Shown piece after piece: positions 9,009 to 17,628 of a stretch of 34,555 nt of DNA. Position 1 is the stretch's first letter, and the number at the start of each line of letters is the position of its first letter. Where the stretch lies: contig PFUG01000369.1 of the NCBI GenBank assembly GCA_002789955.1, positions 1 to 34,555 of the forward strand. The letters run 5' to 3'. The translations under genes and the position numbers were made by a program. The stretch comes from Deltaproteobacteria bacterium CG_4_9_14_3_um_filter_63_12 (GTDB taxonomy: Bacteria > Myxococcota_A > Bradymonadia > UBA4248 > UM-FILTER-63-12). A model generated the notes under the pieces. The model ran no database searches, was not told the origin of the DNA, and worked only from the letters and a program-made list of their open reading frames with translations.

Positions 9009-11044
9009 CGGTCTTCCTCTCGCCACCTTGGCTCAGCGGAACCTGGCTCGCTGAGCAGGTGTCGACCTGCGCTGGCGGCGTTCTCGTCGAGAAACACGGG
9101 CTCGCCTTGGTCTTTCTTGAGCTGCATCGGATCGTAACCGCGAATCTCACGGAAATAGCGGTCCAAGATCTCCATGGTGACCGGCGCCGCGTCGGAGCTG
9201 CCACCGCCGCCGTGCTCGAGGAAGGTCACGATGACGATCTCGGGGGCGTCGGCCGGCGCGAAGGCGACGAACCAGGCGTGGTCTCGGTATTTGAATTCGA
9301 CGTCGGCGTTGGAGATGCGTTTTGAGGTGACCTGCGCGGTGCCGGTCTTTCCTGCGAATTTGACGTAGTCCAAGCGCACCGAATAGGCGGTTCCCGTCTC
9401 GGAGTTCACGACCGCGGTGAGCCCTTTGACGATCTCGCGCAGGGTCTCGGGCTTGGCGTTGAGCTTGTGGCGGATCCGGTCGGGGTATTCGAAGAGGACC
9501 TGGCCGCTGGCGGTCTCGATGCGGTCGACGATCTGTGGGTAGTAGAGGGTTCCACCGTTGGCGATGGTGGCGTAGGCCAACGCCGCTTGAAGGGGAGTGA
9601 CCTTGGTGTCTCCTTGGCCAATGGCGGTCGAGAGGGTGAAGCCCCCCTGGAAGCCTTCGGAGGAGTTTTGGGCGTGCCAAGCTTTGGTCGGCACGAGGCC
9701 AGCAGACTCGATGTTGATGCCCAAGCCCGTGCGTTTACCGAGGCCGAGCTCACCGGCGTATTCGGCGAGTTTGTCCATGCCCAGCTTCTCGCCCACTTTG
9801 TAGAAGTAGACGTCGCAGCTGCCCTCGATCGCCTGGGCGAGGGCGACGCTGTCGTGGCCGTGTCGCTTCCAGCAGTGGAAACGCTTGTTGCGCTTGCCGT
9901 ACTCATAGTAGCCGGGGCAGTAGAGGGTCTCTTCGGGAGTGACAAGTCCCGCCTCGAGGGCGGCGAGTGCGGTCACGATTTTGTAGATGGAGCCTGGGAA
10001 GTAGCCCAACAGAGATTTGTCGAGCATGGGCTTGTGCGGGTCGTTGTCGCTGGCGATGTGCTCATCGCGGCTGAGCCGCCCAGACCAACTGTTGGGGTTG
10101 AAGGAGGGCTTGCTAGAGATGGCCAAGATGTGACCGTTGCGGGGGTCGATGGCGACGATCGCCCCCGATTCGTAGTCGCGCATGGCCTCTTTGATGATGC
10201 GTTGTAGGTCCATGTCGATGGTGAGGACGATGTTTTTGCCAGGGACCGGCGGCACGTCCTGCCAGTCGCCGATCAGCGCCCGCGACTCGGCGTCGGTCTG
10301 GGGCATGCCGCGGGAGTCAACGACCTCGGCGCCGACGCCGGAGGAGCCGCGCAGCACGGCCTCGAAAGAGCGTTCGATCCCAGTTCGTCCGATCATCTCG
10401 CTGGGTCGGTAGCCGTAGACGTCGAGGCGGCCGAGCTCCTCGGCGTTGATCTCGTTGACGTAGCCGATGAGATGCGCGGCCAGGTCATTGAAGGGGTAGT
10501 AGCGCTGGCTGGTGGCGTGGACCTGGACTCCTACGAGGTGGAGGCTGTCGGTCTCGATTTGGGCGACTTGATCGCGAGTGATGTTGCGCTTGATGGGAAA
10601 GTCTTCGTAGCGCCAGAGAGACTCTGAGCCGAAGACCACCTCTTCGAGGTTCTTGGCCTCGGATTCGGTGAGCGCCAAGACCTTCCGCAAGGTGTCGATG
10701 CGACTGCGGACCTCGGCGGTGTCCTTGGCTTTGGGCGCAAAGAACGCGGGAGTGACGGTGACGTCGTACGAGGGAGTGTTGGCGGCGACGACCCGATTCT
10801 TGGAGTCGAAGATCAAACCTCGCTCAGCCGGGATATTCGTGCGGTCGATGAAGTTATTGAAGGCAAGTTGCTGATAATGCTCAGTGACCCAGATCTGCAA
10901 GTACCATAGACGTCCGATCAACAGCAGGAACGGGATGAGCACAACGATGCCAGCGCGCCGAAAGCGTTTGGTGTAGTCGAGGGGATCGACACGCCCCTCG
11001 ATGGGGGTGTTTTCCCCTCGCGCAATGTTCAGCGGTGAGACCAT
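9005..11044 (-). CDS. mrdA: Penicillin-binding protein 2 (elongation transpeptidase)
   Basis: A 679-residue class B PBP that cross-links peptidoglycan in the elongasome with RodA. One N-terminal membrane anchor (about residues 32-50) is followed by the dimerisation/pedestal domain ('IPAERGLIFDSKNRVVAAN'). The transpeptidase has SxxK as S352-I-Y-K355, SxD as S409-C-D, and K566-T-G-T-A-Q. The cysteine/histidine cluster before the SxD motif ('YCPGYY' and 'FHCWKRHGHD') sits where a zinc site is known in some gamma-proteobacterial PBP2 proteins, so metal binding is possible. ATG at 11044 follows an AAGGG stretch. It is the first gene of an mrdA-rodA operon; mreBCD are not in the window upstream. 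Confidence 0.95.
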   Translation of the reverse strand: MVSPLNIARGENTPIEGRVDPLDYTKRFRRAGIVVLIPFLLLIGRLWYLQIWVTEHYQQLAFNNFIDRTNIPAERGLIFDSKNRVVAANTPSYDVTVTPAFFAPKAKDTAEVRSRIDTLRKVLALTESEAKNLEEVVFGSESLWRYEDFPIKRNITRDQVAQIETDSLHLVGVQVHATSQRYYPFNDLAAHLIGYVNEINAEELGRLDVYGYRPSEMIGRTGIERSFEAVLRGSSGVGAEVVDSRGMPQTDAESRALIGDWQDVPPVPGKNIVLTIDMDLQRIIKEAMRDYESGAIVAIDPRNGHILAISSKPSFNPNSWSGRLSRDEHIASDNDPHKPMLDKSLLGYFPGSIYKIVTALAALEAGLVTPEETLYCPGYYEYGKRNKRFHCWKRHGHDSVALAQAIEGSCDVYFYKVGEKLGMDKLAEYAGELGLGKRTGLGINIESAGLVPTKAWHAQNSSEGFQGGFTLSTAIGQGDTKVTPLQAALAYATIANGGTLYYPQIVDRIETASGQVLFEYPDRIRHKLNAKPETLREIVKGLTAVVNSETGTAYSVRLDYVKFAGKTGTAQVTSKRISNADVEFKYRDHAWFVAFAPADAPEIVIVTFLEHGGGGSSDAAPVTMEILDRYFREIRGYDPMQLKKDQGEPVFLDENAASAGRHLLSEPGSAEPRWREEDR

Positions 11045-11133
11045 CAGCCCTTCGCGGTGGACGCCCAGCAGCCCGCAACTTCAGCGGGCGCGAAACCCAC
11101 TCTCGGCCCCGCGACATTCCGGGGGCCCCGCCT

Positions 11134-11161
11134 TTTATCTAGGGCGACGGTGGAGTGTCAA
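11134..11161 (-). promoter_or_regulatory. Candidate sigma70-type promoter for mrdA-rodA
   Basis: On the minus strand, TTGACA (11161-11156, perfect -35) and GATAAA (11139-11134, four of six) are 16 bp apart. This gives a leader of about 80 nt before the mrdA ATG at 11044. The leader is GC-rich with hairpin potential. Confidence 0.55.
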
Positions 11162-11269
11162 CAACGACTCCCGCTCCCTTCCACATCCGGTCTCAAGAAA
11201 GAGCCGATAAGTTGTCAATTCCATTGGAGAAGCGGATATGCAGATATTGCTTGAATGAAGCAGGCAACT

Positions 11270-11297
11270 GTAGGGGCGCAGCGTGCTGCGCCCCTAC
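11270..11297. repeat. 28-bp palindrome, copy 1
   Basis: Arms GTAGGGGCGCAGC and GCTGCGCCCCTAC are perfect 13-bp reverse complements around a central GT. It is intergenic, upstream of mrdA. Similar GTAGGGGCGCAGC palindromes occur in many GC-rich genomes to my knowledge. Confidence 0.9.
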
Positions 11298-11371
11298 GAA
11301 CAATCCCAACACACCGCCCGACGAACCTCAAAACTGCTCGGCCGCCGTCACCCATGCCGGCCGGCGCAACC

Positions 11372-11399
11372 GTGGGGGCGCAGCACGCTGCGCCCCTAC
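11372..11399. repeat. 28-bp palindrome, copy 2, supplying a stop codon
   Basis: Same arms as copy 1 with one mismatch and centre AC. On the minus strand the arm begins GTAG, and its TAG (11398-11396) is the stop codon of the surface lipoprotein gene. Confidence 0.9.
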
Positions 11400-13423
11400 G
11401 GGCAAGCGATGCCGTCGATGGCGGCTTGGTACGGCGCCGGAATGGTCGGGGTCATGCCGACCCAGTCGCCGCCGTAGAAGCGCTCGTCGATGTCGAAGAT
11501 CCGAGCGGTGCTGCCATCCCAGTGGAGCAGGGCCACATACCAGAAGTCGCCGGACGAGGTGCCGCCGAGCTCGACGGGGACGTTGATCTTTTGGAACCGG
11601 CGCTGGCCATTGACGAAGATTCGAATCGTCGCGTAGCTGGTGCCGAAGCCGTTGTCGTCGAAGTAGTGGATGCCCACTGCGTATAGGCCGCAGGCGTTGG
11701 GGTCGTCGAGGTTGACGTTCTCTGGTCCCTCGCCGTCGGTGTCGTCGCGATCCAGGCTCGGGGTCTCGGGGGCGAGTCCGGGCATGTTCCAGACCACCTC
11801 GCGATTGAGGAAGAAGACGTCCCAGCCGTTCTTCGCGCCGGGATCGCCGGTGTCCCCCCAGATTCCTTGGGGAACGCGGGTGAAGTGTAGGTCGATGTCG
11901 GCCCCGTCACCGTCGCCGACGATGGGATCGAGGGGCGTGGTCCAGATCAGCTGCACGTGGATTTTTTCCGAAGGCCGTGCGTTCGCCTGCACGCAAGAGA
12001 CGTTGCAGCTCTCGGTTCCCTGGGCATCGACGACGCTGAGGCAGACCTCGTAGGCGCCGGCCAGGTCGAGGAAGAGGCTGGCAAAGCCGTCGCCGGAGTC
12101 CTCGATGAAGCTCGTCGAGCCTTCGGGCCGCTGGGTCACCTCCCACCGCCACTCGGCCACCGACGACTCCACGTCACGGCTCTTGGTGCCGTCGAGAATT
12201 AGGACATCCAACGGGATGGCCGCGACCTGCTCCTCGAGCACCGATGAGCCATCGACCGCCCCTTTGGCCACGGCCATCGGGCATTGATTGGTGGTGCCGG
12301 TCGCCAGCACCTGGAAGCGGACATCGGACCGCAACGTGTCGTTGCTCTTGAGGGAGTATTCGGCCACGTCGACCCCTTCGTTGAGCGGCGAGTAGAGGAC
12401 CTCGAAGGTGACGGTCTCCAGGGGGGCGAGCTCCAGGCCGGCCAGCGGCGTCGTCTCGTTGATGAAGAGCTCTGAGCTGTCGCCTGTGACCTGGGTGAGG
12501 CTTTCGAGAATGAGCGGGACACCGCCACAGCTCTTGATGGTCACGACCCTGGTCTTCAGGTCGCCGACGGCGACGGCCGGGCTGAACTCGACCACCTCGG
12601 CCCCGACGCCATTGCTCAGCAGCTGGATGCAGGGCGCAGAGCTGTTCGCGACCAGCGGCAGCTCGTAATCGGAGTCGATGGGGTCGTTGCTCTGGATGAG
12701 GATGCTGCCCAGGTCTTCCCCCAAGGTCTTGGGCGAGTACGCGACCGTGAAGGTCAGTTCCTCAGTGATGTCCTGGATGGTGGCGGGAAACTTGAGCGAG
12801 CCCAGGTCGAGCGTGAACTCGTCGCTGCCATTGATGAAGATGTCGCTGACCTCGAGAGGAATCTGGCCCACGTTCGTCACGTGCACGACCTGGTTTTCGG
12901 ACTCGCCCAAGCCGACGTGGCCGAAGTTCACTTTTTCCGAGCTGGAAGGCGTGACCTGGATCCTCGCCCCGAGGTCCTGGGTGACGATCAAGACCTCGAC
13001 TTGAGCGCGGTCTGGGTCGTTGCTGAGGATGATGACCTTGCCGCCCTTGCGGCTGCCGGTTGCCGAGGGCTGATAGGCGACGAGCAGCGTGTAGACCTCC
13101 TTGGGAGCCAGGACGAGCCCTTCTGCGGGTCCTCGAGGGAATTCGAGAGTGAGGTCCGAACTGCCTTCGAAGGTGATGGAGACGAGGTTGAGGTCGCCCG
13201 AGCCTTGGTTGGTGATGGCCAGCTCTTCCTTGCGTTGGTCACCGAGAGAGACCTGGCTGAAGGTGATCTGGGTTCGCGGGAAGGTCTCGATCAGGCCCTT
13301 GGAGCCGCTCTGTACATCGTTGCCACACGACAGCATCAAACCAACCAGCGCCAAGAGCGCTCCCAATCGCGCGAGCCAAAACAAGAGCGAACTCGTGGCT
13401 CGCTCGGGGGAGACTTCCGTCAT
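11396..13423 (-). CDS. Surface lipoprotein with choice-of-anchor-D and PKD-like domains
   Basis: A 675-residue predicted exported lipoprotein. The signal sequence ends in lipobox L-M-L-S-Cys33. Residues about 45-400 contain three or more beta-sandwich repeats of the choice-of-anchor D/ASPM-SPD2-Hydin type, seen as 'V.ItN.G...L.l..i' and 'A.YSP....G...G.I.i.SND'. A PKD-like segment with 'LDGTKSRDVE' and 'WEVTQRPEGS' follows. The C-terminus has 'ADIDLHF...DRDDTDGEGPENVNL...YAVGIHYFDDNGFG', a calcium-site-like domain typical of myxobacterial surface proteins. ATG 13423 is preferred over an upstream in-frame start because it places the lipobox at a normal distance. The stop codon lies within palindrome copy 2. 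It is probably a cell-surface adhesion or scaffold protein; no enzyme motif was seen. Confidence 0.82.
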   Translation of the reverse strand: MTEVSPERATSSLLFWLARLGALLALVGLMLSCGNDVQSGSKGLIETFPRTQITFSQVSLGDQRKEELAITNQGSGDLNLVSITFEGSSDLTLEFPRGPAEGLVLAPKEVYTLLVAYQPSATGSRKGGKVIILSNDPDRAQVEVLIVTQDLGARIQVTPSSSEKVNFGHVGLGESENQVVHVTNVGQIPLEVSDIFINGSDEFTLDLGSLKFPATIQDITEELTFTVAYSPKTLGEDLGSILIQSNDPIDSDYELPLVANSSAPCIQLLSNGVGAEVVEFSPAVAVGDLKTRVVTIKSCGGVPLILESLTQVTGDSSELFINETTPLAGLELAPLETVTFEVLYSPLNEGVDVAEYSLKSNDTLRSDVRFQVLATGTTNQCPMAVAKGAVDGSSVLEEQVAAIPLDVLILDGTKSRDVESSVAEWRWEVTQRPEGSTSFIEDSGDGFASLFLDLAGAYEVCLSVVDAQGTESCNVSCVQANARPSEKIHVQLIWTTPLDPIVGDGDGADIDLHFTRVPQGIWGDTGDPGAKNGWDVFFLNREVVWNMPGLAPETPSLDRDDTDGEGPENVNLDDPNACGLYAVGIHYFDDNGFGTSYATIRIFVNGQRRFQKINVPVELGGTSSGDFWYVALLHWDGSTARIFDIDERFYGGDWVGMTPTIPAPYQAAIDGIACP

Positions 13424-13665
13424 TTTCTGTACTCTCTTCTTGGGTGGCCACAGAGCAATCGCCGAATCCAAACCTGCGAGGGCGCAGACTGTGTCTGCTT
13501 CCCTCGTGACATCCCTGCCAATCTCGGCAGCTCGCGCCGCAACGCAATGCTCTGGACGCTAACATTAGGGGGTGGCTGCGTCAATCTGAGCGCTTCGCCG
13601 CGAAAACACTGGAGTTGCAGGTGGTGTGTGGGGCGATTCGGAGGGTCGGCGTCGCATCAAGTCCT

Positions 13666-13690
13666 GATTCGCCACGAAGAGCACGAAGAG
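13666..13690. repeat. Solo CACGAAGAG short-period repeat
   Basis: Two exact tandem copies of CACGAAGAG (13673-13681 and 13682-13690) preceded by GATTCGC. The 9-nt periodicity matches the CACAGAGAA units at 23210 and the CGCAGAGGG units at 1237. No inverted partner was found nearby. Confidence 0.55.
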
Positions 13691-13873
13691 CTCTCCCTGC
13701 TCCGAACGACGATCCTTGCAGACTCCAAACCGCGAAAGCGCGGGGCTCTGATTGTGGGAGCCCAGAGCACGGCTTCGCGCCCCCAGCTCCCAAGCCCCAA
13801 GAGGCCCACGGCCTCACCGCTCCAGGTGAACCGCGTAGCGGCAAAAAACTCTCGCCGAATCTCGCTCGCGCGT

Positions 13874-13901
13874 TTGACTCTAGAGAGCTCGTGCCTATGC
13901 T
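13874..13901 (+). promoter_or_regulatory. Candidate sigma70-type promoter for the FmdB-like gene
   Basis: TTGACT (13874-13879) and TATGCT (13896-13901) separated by 16 bp. The GTG start at 13965 would be about 57 nt from the transcription start. It may also feed dnaK, since no clear promoter was seen between the two genes. Confidence 0.5.
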
Positions 13902-13964
13902 CTGCGACGCAGGGGCGCGAAAATTCAGACGGACCGCCGGCGCCTCGAGAGTGGGAGCAAGACC

Positions 13965-14363
13965 GTGCCTATCTACGAGTACAAATGCAGTGAATGTGGC
14001 TATGAGATGGATCACTTCCATCGCTCGCGCAAAGAGCCAAAGCCTCCTTGCAAGGCCTGTGGGGAAGACAGCCTCGAGCGGCTCATCAGCCTCACCAGCT
14101 TCCAGCTCAAGGGGAACGGCTGGTACGTGACCGATTACCGAGGGGCGGGACAGCCTCCGGTGCCGGCTCCGCCGAAGTCCGTGGAATCCTCGGCCAACGC
14201 AGAGGCAAAGTCCTCCAGCGAGCCAAAGGACTCAGCCTCTGCAGCCGACACCGCGAAGTCGGCCGAGGGCGGCAAACATAGCAGCACGAAAAGCAAAAGC
14301 AGCCCCGATGGCAAGAACGCTTCGGAAGACAAGAAGAAGTCAAAGGACAAGGTCGCGGCTTGA
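13965..14363 (+). CDS. FmdB-family zinc ribbon protein
   Basis: A 132-residue protein. Its N-terminal 45 residues are the FmdB/CxxC_CXXC_SSSS zinc ribbon, with MPIYEYKCSECG at the start and cysteines 8, 11, 29 and 32 as a presumed Zn site. The rest (from about residue 60) is a low-complexity tail rich in Ser, Lys, Ala and Glu, ending in 'KDKVAA'; such tails are usual in this family. GTG 13965 is chosen because the family begins with M-P-I-Y-E-Y and a GGGAG stretch lies about 9 nt upstream. The molecular role of the family is poorly known. It sits upstream of dnaK in the same direction (125 bp gap, with a short GC hairpin after its stop), so a stress or protein-quality context is possible but unproven. 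Confidence 0.85.
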   Translation: MPIYEYKCSECGYEMDHFHRSRKEPKPPCKACGEDSLERLISLTSFQLKGNGWYVTDYRGAGQPPVPAPPKSVESSANAEAKSSSEPKDSASAADTAKSAEGGKHSSTKSKSSPDGKNASEDKKKSKDKVAA

Positions 14364-14488
14364 CGCCCCAACGGGGGTGTTTAGCGTGCACTCTGTCGAA
14401 AGAAATATCCGGCGCACCGCAGGTCCAGTGTTTTTGAGGCCCTGCGCCGCCATCGCAATCTCGCCTACAAGTTCTGGAGGAAACAGTC

Positions 14489-16375
<1,887 letters not shown>

Positions 16376-16393
16376 GCCTAGAGGTTCCAAACA

Positions 16394-16430
16394 CGAAGAG
16401 CGGGCCCGAGAGGGTCCGCTCTTCGCGTTT
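16394..16430 (+). terminator. Rho-independent-type terminator of dnaK
   Basis: Stem 16394-16407 pairs with 16412-16425 (14 bp, one G-U wobble) around a GAGA tetraloop, followed by CGTTTCTT. It lies 18 nt after the dnaK stop. The T-run is short. Confidence 0.75.
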
Positions 16431-16450
16431 CTTGGGCGCGTTGGCGACAA

Positions 16451-16478
16451 GACAGGGCGCAGCGCGCTGCGCCCCTAC
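16451..16478. repeat. 28-bp palindrome, copy 3, supplying a stop codon
   Basis: The right arm GCTGCGCCCCTAC (16466-16478) is perfect. The left arm has three changes at its outer end. Read on the minus strand, the GTAG of the perfect arm gives the TAG stop (16477-16475) of the selenoprotein gene, as copy 2 does for the lipoprotein gene. Confidence 0.85.
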
Positions 16479-16816
16479 TTCAGGGTCAAGAGGTTCTCGA
16501 TGGGGCGGCCGTATACGGCTTGGCTTCCCGAGACCCCAATTGGCCTTTTCATGAGGCTGGGGTAGGTGGCGATGTGGGCAATCAGCACCTCGTCGGACTC
16601 ATGGCTGGTCAGGCCAAGGGCCTTGTAGTTCTTGTCATTGCTGCGCAGCAGGCTGCCGACGGGGACACCGAGTTTGCTGAAGAGCGCTCGCAGCTCGTCT
16701 GCGCCGAGGGGCTCCTTGATGTAGTCACGGTACTCGAAGGCCACGCCTTCGGCGTCGAGCAAGGCGACCGCCTTGCGACAGGTGCCTCAAGTCTTTGTGC
16801 AGATGAGCGTCAGCAT
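16475..16816 (-). CDS. ArsC/Spx-family redox selenoprotein (Sec encoded by in-frame TGA)
   Basis: A 113-residue thioredoxin-fold protein of the ArsC/Spx/YffB family, if TGA at 16789-16787 is read as selenocysteine. From ATG 16816 it begins M-L-T-L-I-C6-T-K-T-U10-G-T-C13-R-K-A. Relatives have C-x-T-C-R-K-A there, so U10 replaces the catalytic N-terminal cysteine. Downstream family features are 'YRDYIKEPL', 'LGVPVGSLLRSNDKNYKALGL' and the C-terminal 'KRPIGVSGSQAVYGRP'. AGGAG lies 5 nt before the ATG, and a SECIS-like hairpin follows the TGA. Length fits the family (about 112-118) only when the TGA is read through. Without recoding the product would be 9 residues, or a 95-residue frame lacking the active site. 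The role is likely thiol/selenol redox chemistry; arsenate as substrate is unproven. Alternatives are a nonsense mutation or sequencing error at this one base. Confidence 0.88.
16759..16776 (-). promoter_or_regulatory. Bacterial SECIS-like hairpin
   Basis: On the minus strand, GCAAGGC-GGTC-GCCTTGC forms a perfect 7-bp stem with a GGUC tetraloop. The stem can extend by GTC/GAC across a 2-nt bulge. It begins 10 nt after the TGA, putting the loop 17 nt downstream. In E. coli fdhF, as I recall it, the loop is also GGUC, 18 nt after the UGA. Such hairpins recruit SelB with Sec-tRNA. Confidence 0.82.
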
Positions 16817-16821
16817 GGTGT

Positions 16822-16826
16822 CTCCT
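16822..16826 (-). promoter_or_regulatory. Ribosome binding site fixing the selenoprotein start
   Basis: AGGAG on the minus strand, 5 nt before ATG 16816. It shows that translation starts upstream of the TGA, so the TGA lies inside the gene rather than before it. Confidence 0.85.
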
Positions 16827-16878
16827 GTGTGTCTGGGTTAGAGGATGAGCAGTGACGCCGAGGATAGCTCGCCCGGGG

Positions 16879-16998
16879 CGAGGCTGCAACGCGGGCGAGC
16901 TGGGGCTCGTTCTCGGAGCGGCGAAGCTGTGCTCATGTGGGACGAGGCATCAACGCGGGCGCGCTGGAGCTCGTTCTCCGAGCGGCGAGGCCGTGCTC
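16879..16998. repeat. Imperfect 56-bp direct repeat, 64-bp period
   Basis: Units 16879-16934 and 16943-16998 both run CGAGGC..CAACGCGGGCG.GCTGG.GCTCGTTCTC.GAGCGGCGA.G..GTGCTC and differ at only a handful of positions. Both are non-coding as far as can be seen. Confidence 0.8.
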
Positions 16999-17115
16999 GA
17001 GCGTCTGTTTGCGGGCCAATGCACCGTCATGAGCGGACAGCCAGGCGAAAGCTGGCTTCTCGGCGCTATAGGCCGAGGGGAAAGAAATACATGTCACAAT
17101 AAAGTGAATCTCTCG

Positions 17116-17144
17116 TTGACAGGGTATTGGCTCGAGGGTATAAA
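17116..17144 (+). promoter_or_regulatory. Sigma70-type promoter of tRNA-Gly
   Basis: Perfect TTGACA (17116-17121), 17-bp spacer, and TATAAA (17139-17144, five of six). The mature tRNA starts 25 nt after the -10 box, as expected for a stable-RNA promoter. Confidence 0.85.
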
Positions 17145-17168
17145 CGCCGCCGTCAGCTTGCTGACCTT

Positions 17169-17240
<72 letters not shown>

Positions 17241-17249
17241 TGCGAAGGA

Positions 17250-17275
17250 AGCCCAGTCATTGACTGGGCTTTTTT
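17250..17275 (+). terminator. Rho-independent terminator of tRNA-Gly
   Basis: AGCCCAGTCA (17250-17259) pairs with TGACTGGGCT (17261-17270), followed by a run of T to 17275. Begins 10 nt after the tRNA. Confidence 0.92.
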
Positions 17276-17305
17276 CGTTTCTTGGGTTTTCGTTTTGGAG
17301 CCGAA

Positions 17306-17350
17306 AGTCCCAAGTTGGCGAGTGGGTCCCAGTCGAGTCCCAAGTTGACG
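17306..17350. repeat. 30-bp-spaced direct repeat near integrase relic
   Basis: AGTCCCAAGTTGGCG (17306-17320) and AGTCCCAAGTTGACG (17336-17350), 14 of 15 identical. They lie between the tRNA terminator and the integrase stop, where arm-type integrase sites may occur. Confidence 0.6.
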
Positions 17351-17358
17351 GGTTGAGG

Positions 17359-17517
17359 TTAGGTGCCTGATTCGTCATCTTGGTCCCCAAAAGCACGACG
17401 AGCGAACTCGTCTTGGGCCTCCTGCTTTTTCTCCAAACCATCGGGACCGATGTAGTAGCGCTCGGTCATCTTCTCGGTTGTGTGCCCAATAATGGACCGA
17501 AGGACGAGACGGTCGAC
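17359..17517 (-). pseudogene. Tyrosine recombinase (integrase) C-terminal relic
   Basis: On the minus strand, a frame ending in TAA (17361-17359) reads VDRLVLRSIIGHTTEKMTER followed by YYIGPDGLEKKQEAQ and a short acidic tail. This carries the catalytic box II of phage-type integrases: G-H, then nine residues later the nucleophile Tyr (HTTEKMTERY), the same H-to-Y spacing as the family. The upstream part of this frame (from about 17517) loses similarity. A neighbouring frame reads 'EKVRLALLAHLASEG', which could be the preceding segment after a frameshift, but this is uncertain. The catalytic Arg-containing N-terminal two thirds are missing, so the gene is broken. Its position beside a tRNA 3' end is the classic site of integrative elements. 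Confidence 0.72.
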
Positions 17518-17628
17518 CTTCTGAGGCCAAGTGCGCCAACAAGGCCAACCGGACCTTCTCCCTCCTCGCCTTGAATTCCTGGTTCACCTCTTGGTCCAGG
17601 CGGACCGACGGCCGAGGCGTGCAACCTG

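Larger units (their letters stand above)
11045..11395. other. Intergenic region upstream of mrdA
   Basis: Holds the candidate mrdA promoter (11134..11161, minus) and two copies of the 28-bp GTAGGGGCGCAGC palindrome 102 bp apart. No gene recognised. Confidence 0.7.
13424..13964. other. Intergenic region between divergent genes
   Basis: About 540 bp separating the lipoprotein (minus) from the FmdB gene (plus). It contains a solo tandem of the 9-nt unit CACGAAGAG (13666..13690) and a candidate promoter for fmdB (13874..13901). Several short ORFs on both strands look like chance frames in GC-rich DNA. Confidence 0.6.
16817..17168. other. Intergenic region between selenoprotein gene and tRNA-Gly
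   Basis: No protein gene recognised. Contains a pair of 56-bp direct repeats (16879..16998) and the tRNA promoter (17116..17144). Confidence 0.65.
17241..17628. other. Integration scar between tRNA-Gly and the MopE-like gene
   Basis: Contains the tRNA terminator (17250..17275), a 15-bp direct repeat spaced by 30 bp (17306..17350) and the relic of an integrase gene (17359 to about 17517, minus). The remainder up to 17628 has no recognisable gene. Confidence 0.6.

Noticed and set aside
13566..13590. TTGACG-like promoter for the surface lipoprotein on the minus strand
   Set aside because: No acceptable -10 box at 15-19 bp spacing.
14380..14400. Possible CIRCE (HrcA) half-site upstream of dnaK (TTAGCGTGCACTC)
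   Set aside because: The matching GAGTGCTAA inverted half is absent and the left half carries two extra bases, so it does not make an operator.
16475..16762. 95-residue ORF starting at TTG 16762 as an independent gene
   Set aside because: It lacks the catalytic part of the ArsC fold and has no ribosome site. A proper AGGAG-ATG start lies upstream with only the TGA in between, so it is the 3' part of the selenoprotein gene.
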